DNA from: Planctomycetota bacterium | Lineage (GTDB): Bacteria > Planctomycetota > Phycisphaerae > WQYP01 | DNA: 50,724 bases | Assembly (NCBI GenBank): GCA_021785435.1 | Contig: JAJYFE010000010.1 | Location: 1-50,724, forward strand | Direction of reading: 5' to 3' | In this document: piece by piece, positions 50,153-50,724 of the stretch | Layout: each line of letters begins with the position of its first letter | How positions within the stretch are numbered: position 1 is the stretch's first letter | Program-made: the position numbers and the translations under genes | Notes under the pieces: model-generated | Databases searched by the model: none | The model's input: the letters and a program-made list of their open reading frames with translations, nothing else | What the model was told of the DNA's origin: nothing

Positions 50153-50724
50153 CGATTACGCCAAGCGGTGTGAAACCGCACGCGGTCCCGCAAGCCCCCG
50201 CAACTTCAACTCGCCCCGCTCGCCGGGGCGAGTCGCCTACGGAGACCAGCGGCGGGCGGGCTTGGCTGAGCCGCTTTAAAATTTCCTGCCGGCGGTCCGG
50301 CGAATCTCGGCACCGGGACACCCGGGACGCACGATGCCCTCAGGGCGCGGCGGGGCGAGGGAAACACCACTCGCCCCCGTTCACCGCGTTAAAACGCGGT
50401 GCTTGCAATTCTGTTCATCCCCCCCGGTCCTCTTGCGCGTGTAGGTTTTTCTACGGTGATGCCGCGCGGGGTTCGGCTGAGATGGGATGGCGTGTGGTCA
50501 GGCCATGCGGCAAGGGCAGGGCGGCAGCCCACGGCAGGTGGCCGTCCTCTTATTTCCTTTTAGACCAATCCCTGGCGAATGTCAAGAAAAAAAACTGAAA
50601 CCATTTCGACGGGGGTGGCCATAGCTTTGGGCGCACCCTGCCCCATATAGCCCCCGGCTTGCCCTCATCTTTATCCACAATTCGCGGAGCTCGTGGAGTA
50701 ACGGCAAGTTGTTCCTGGTTCCTG
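50153..50724. repeat. Gene-free stretch with repeat elements
   Basis: No gene. 50212-50262 is related to the REP-like family (GCCGGGGCGAGTCGCC and GGCGGGCGGGCTT). 50382-50401 is the CACCGCGTT-AA-AACGCGGTG palindrome. 50605-50665 holds, in minus orientation, a GGGGGCTATAT element. A 149-codon plus-strand frame across it is repeat read-through. Confidence 0.6.

Overview
The window is a GC-rich (low-to-mid 60s percent by eye) bacterial chromosome segment with nearly every gene on the minus strand. Its sulfatases with Cys-type formylglycine motifs, large secreted glycosidase-like proteins and '[16 protein letters not shown]' pseudopilins that end in an H-X9-DG-like block point to the PVC superphylum. 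Planctomycetota of the Phycisphaerae kind is the best guess; Verrucomicrobiota or Lentisphaerota remain possible. No rRNA, tRNA or CRISPR array was seen.

Layout. (1) 1-4150: a small mobile or defence scrapyard. It holds an IS5-type insertion-sequence end, a coupled two-gene unit (a DUF488 protein with a Panacea-like N-terminus plus a conserved unknown) bracketed by 52-bp imperfect direct repeats, a HicAB toxin-antitoxin pair, the tail of a type I methylase and decayed transposases. (2) 4150-31600: a carbohydrate-acquisition island. It has two paralogous sulfatases, a GH123-like protein, two larger secreted glycosidase-like proteins, a CBM9-like protein and three paralogous pseudopilins that share an apparently structured RNA leader. 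It also has a GntR/LacI-type regulator beside a dead xylulokinase gene, and a run of sugar-acid genes (Gfo/Idh/MocA and SDR dehydrogenases, SMP-30 lactonase, mandelate-racemase-like enzyme, ornithine-cyclodeaminase-like enzyme, C45 acyltransferase/peptidase, MFS transporter). Together these could desulfate, oxidise, open and dehydrate a modified sugar. (3) 31600-32900: a 39-bp tandem repeat array and a dead antitoxin/PIN-toxin pair. (4) 32900-39600: a YbhGFSR-type drug/cation exporter (HlyD, double ATPase, two ABC-2 permeases) with its TetR regulator and a visible promoter/operator. (5) 39593-42403: a BaiN/HI0933-type flavoprotein whose C-terminus has been overwritten by a second 39-bp array, and a retropepsin-like protease gene. 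The two genes start from copies of one 122-bp sequence. (6) 42381-47905: an arsenic operon arsD - AhpD-like - arsA - ACR3 - arsM with a strong promoter and no arsR in sight. (7) 48201-50152: lspA and a UDP-sugar dehydrogenase, translationally coupled on the plus strand.

The most distinctive property is the density of short palindromic repeats of several families. They fill almost every intergenic gap, supply a stop codon in one case, and are inserted in frame inside two or three protein-coding genes (arsM, the CBM9-like gene, the BaiN-like gene).
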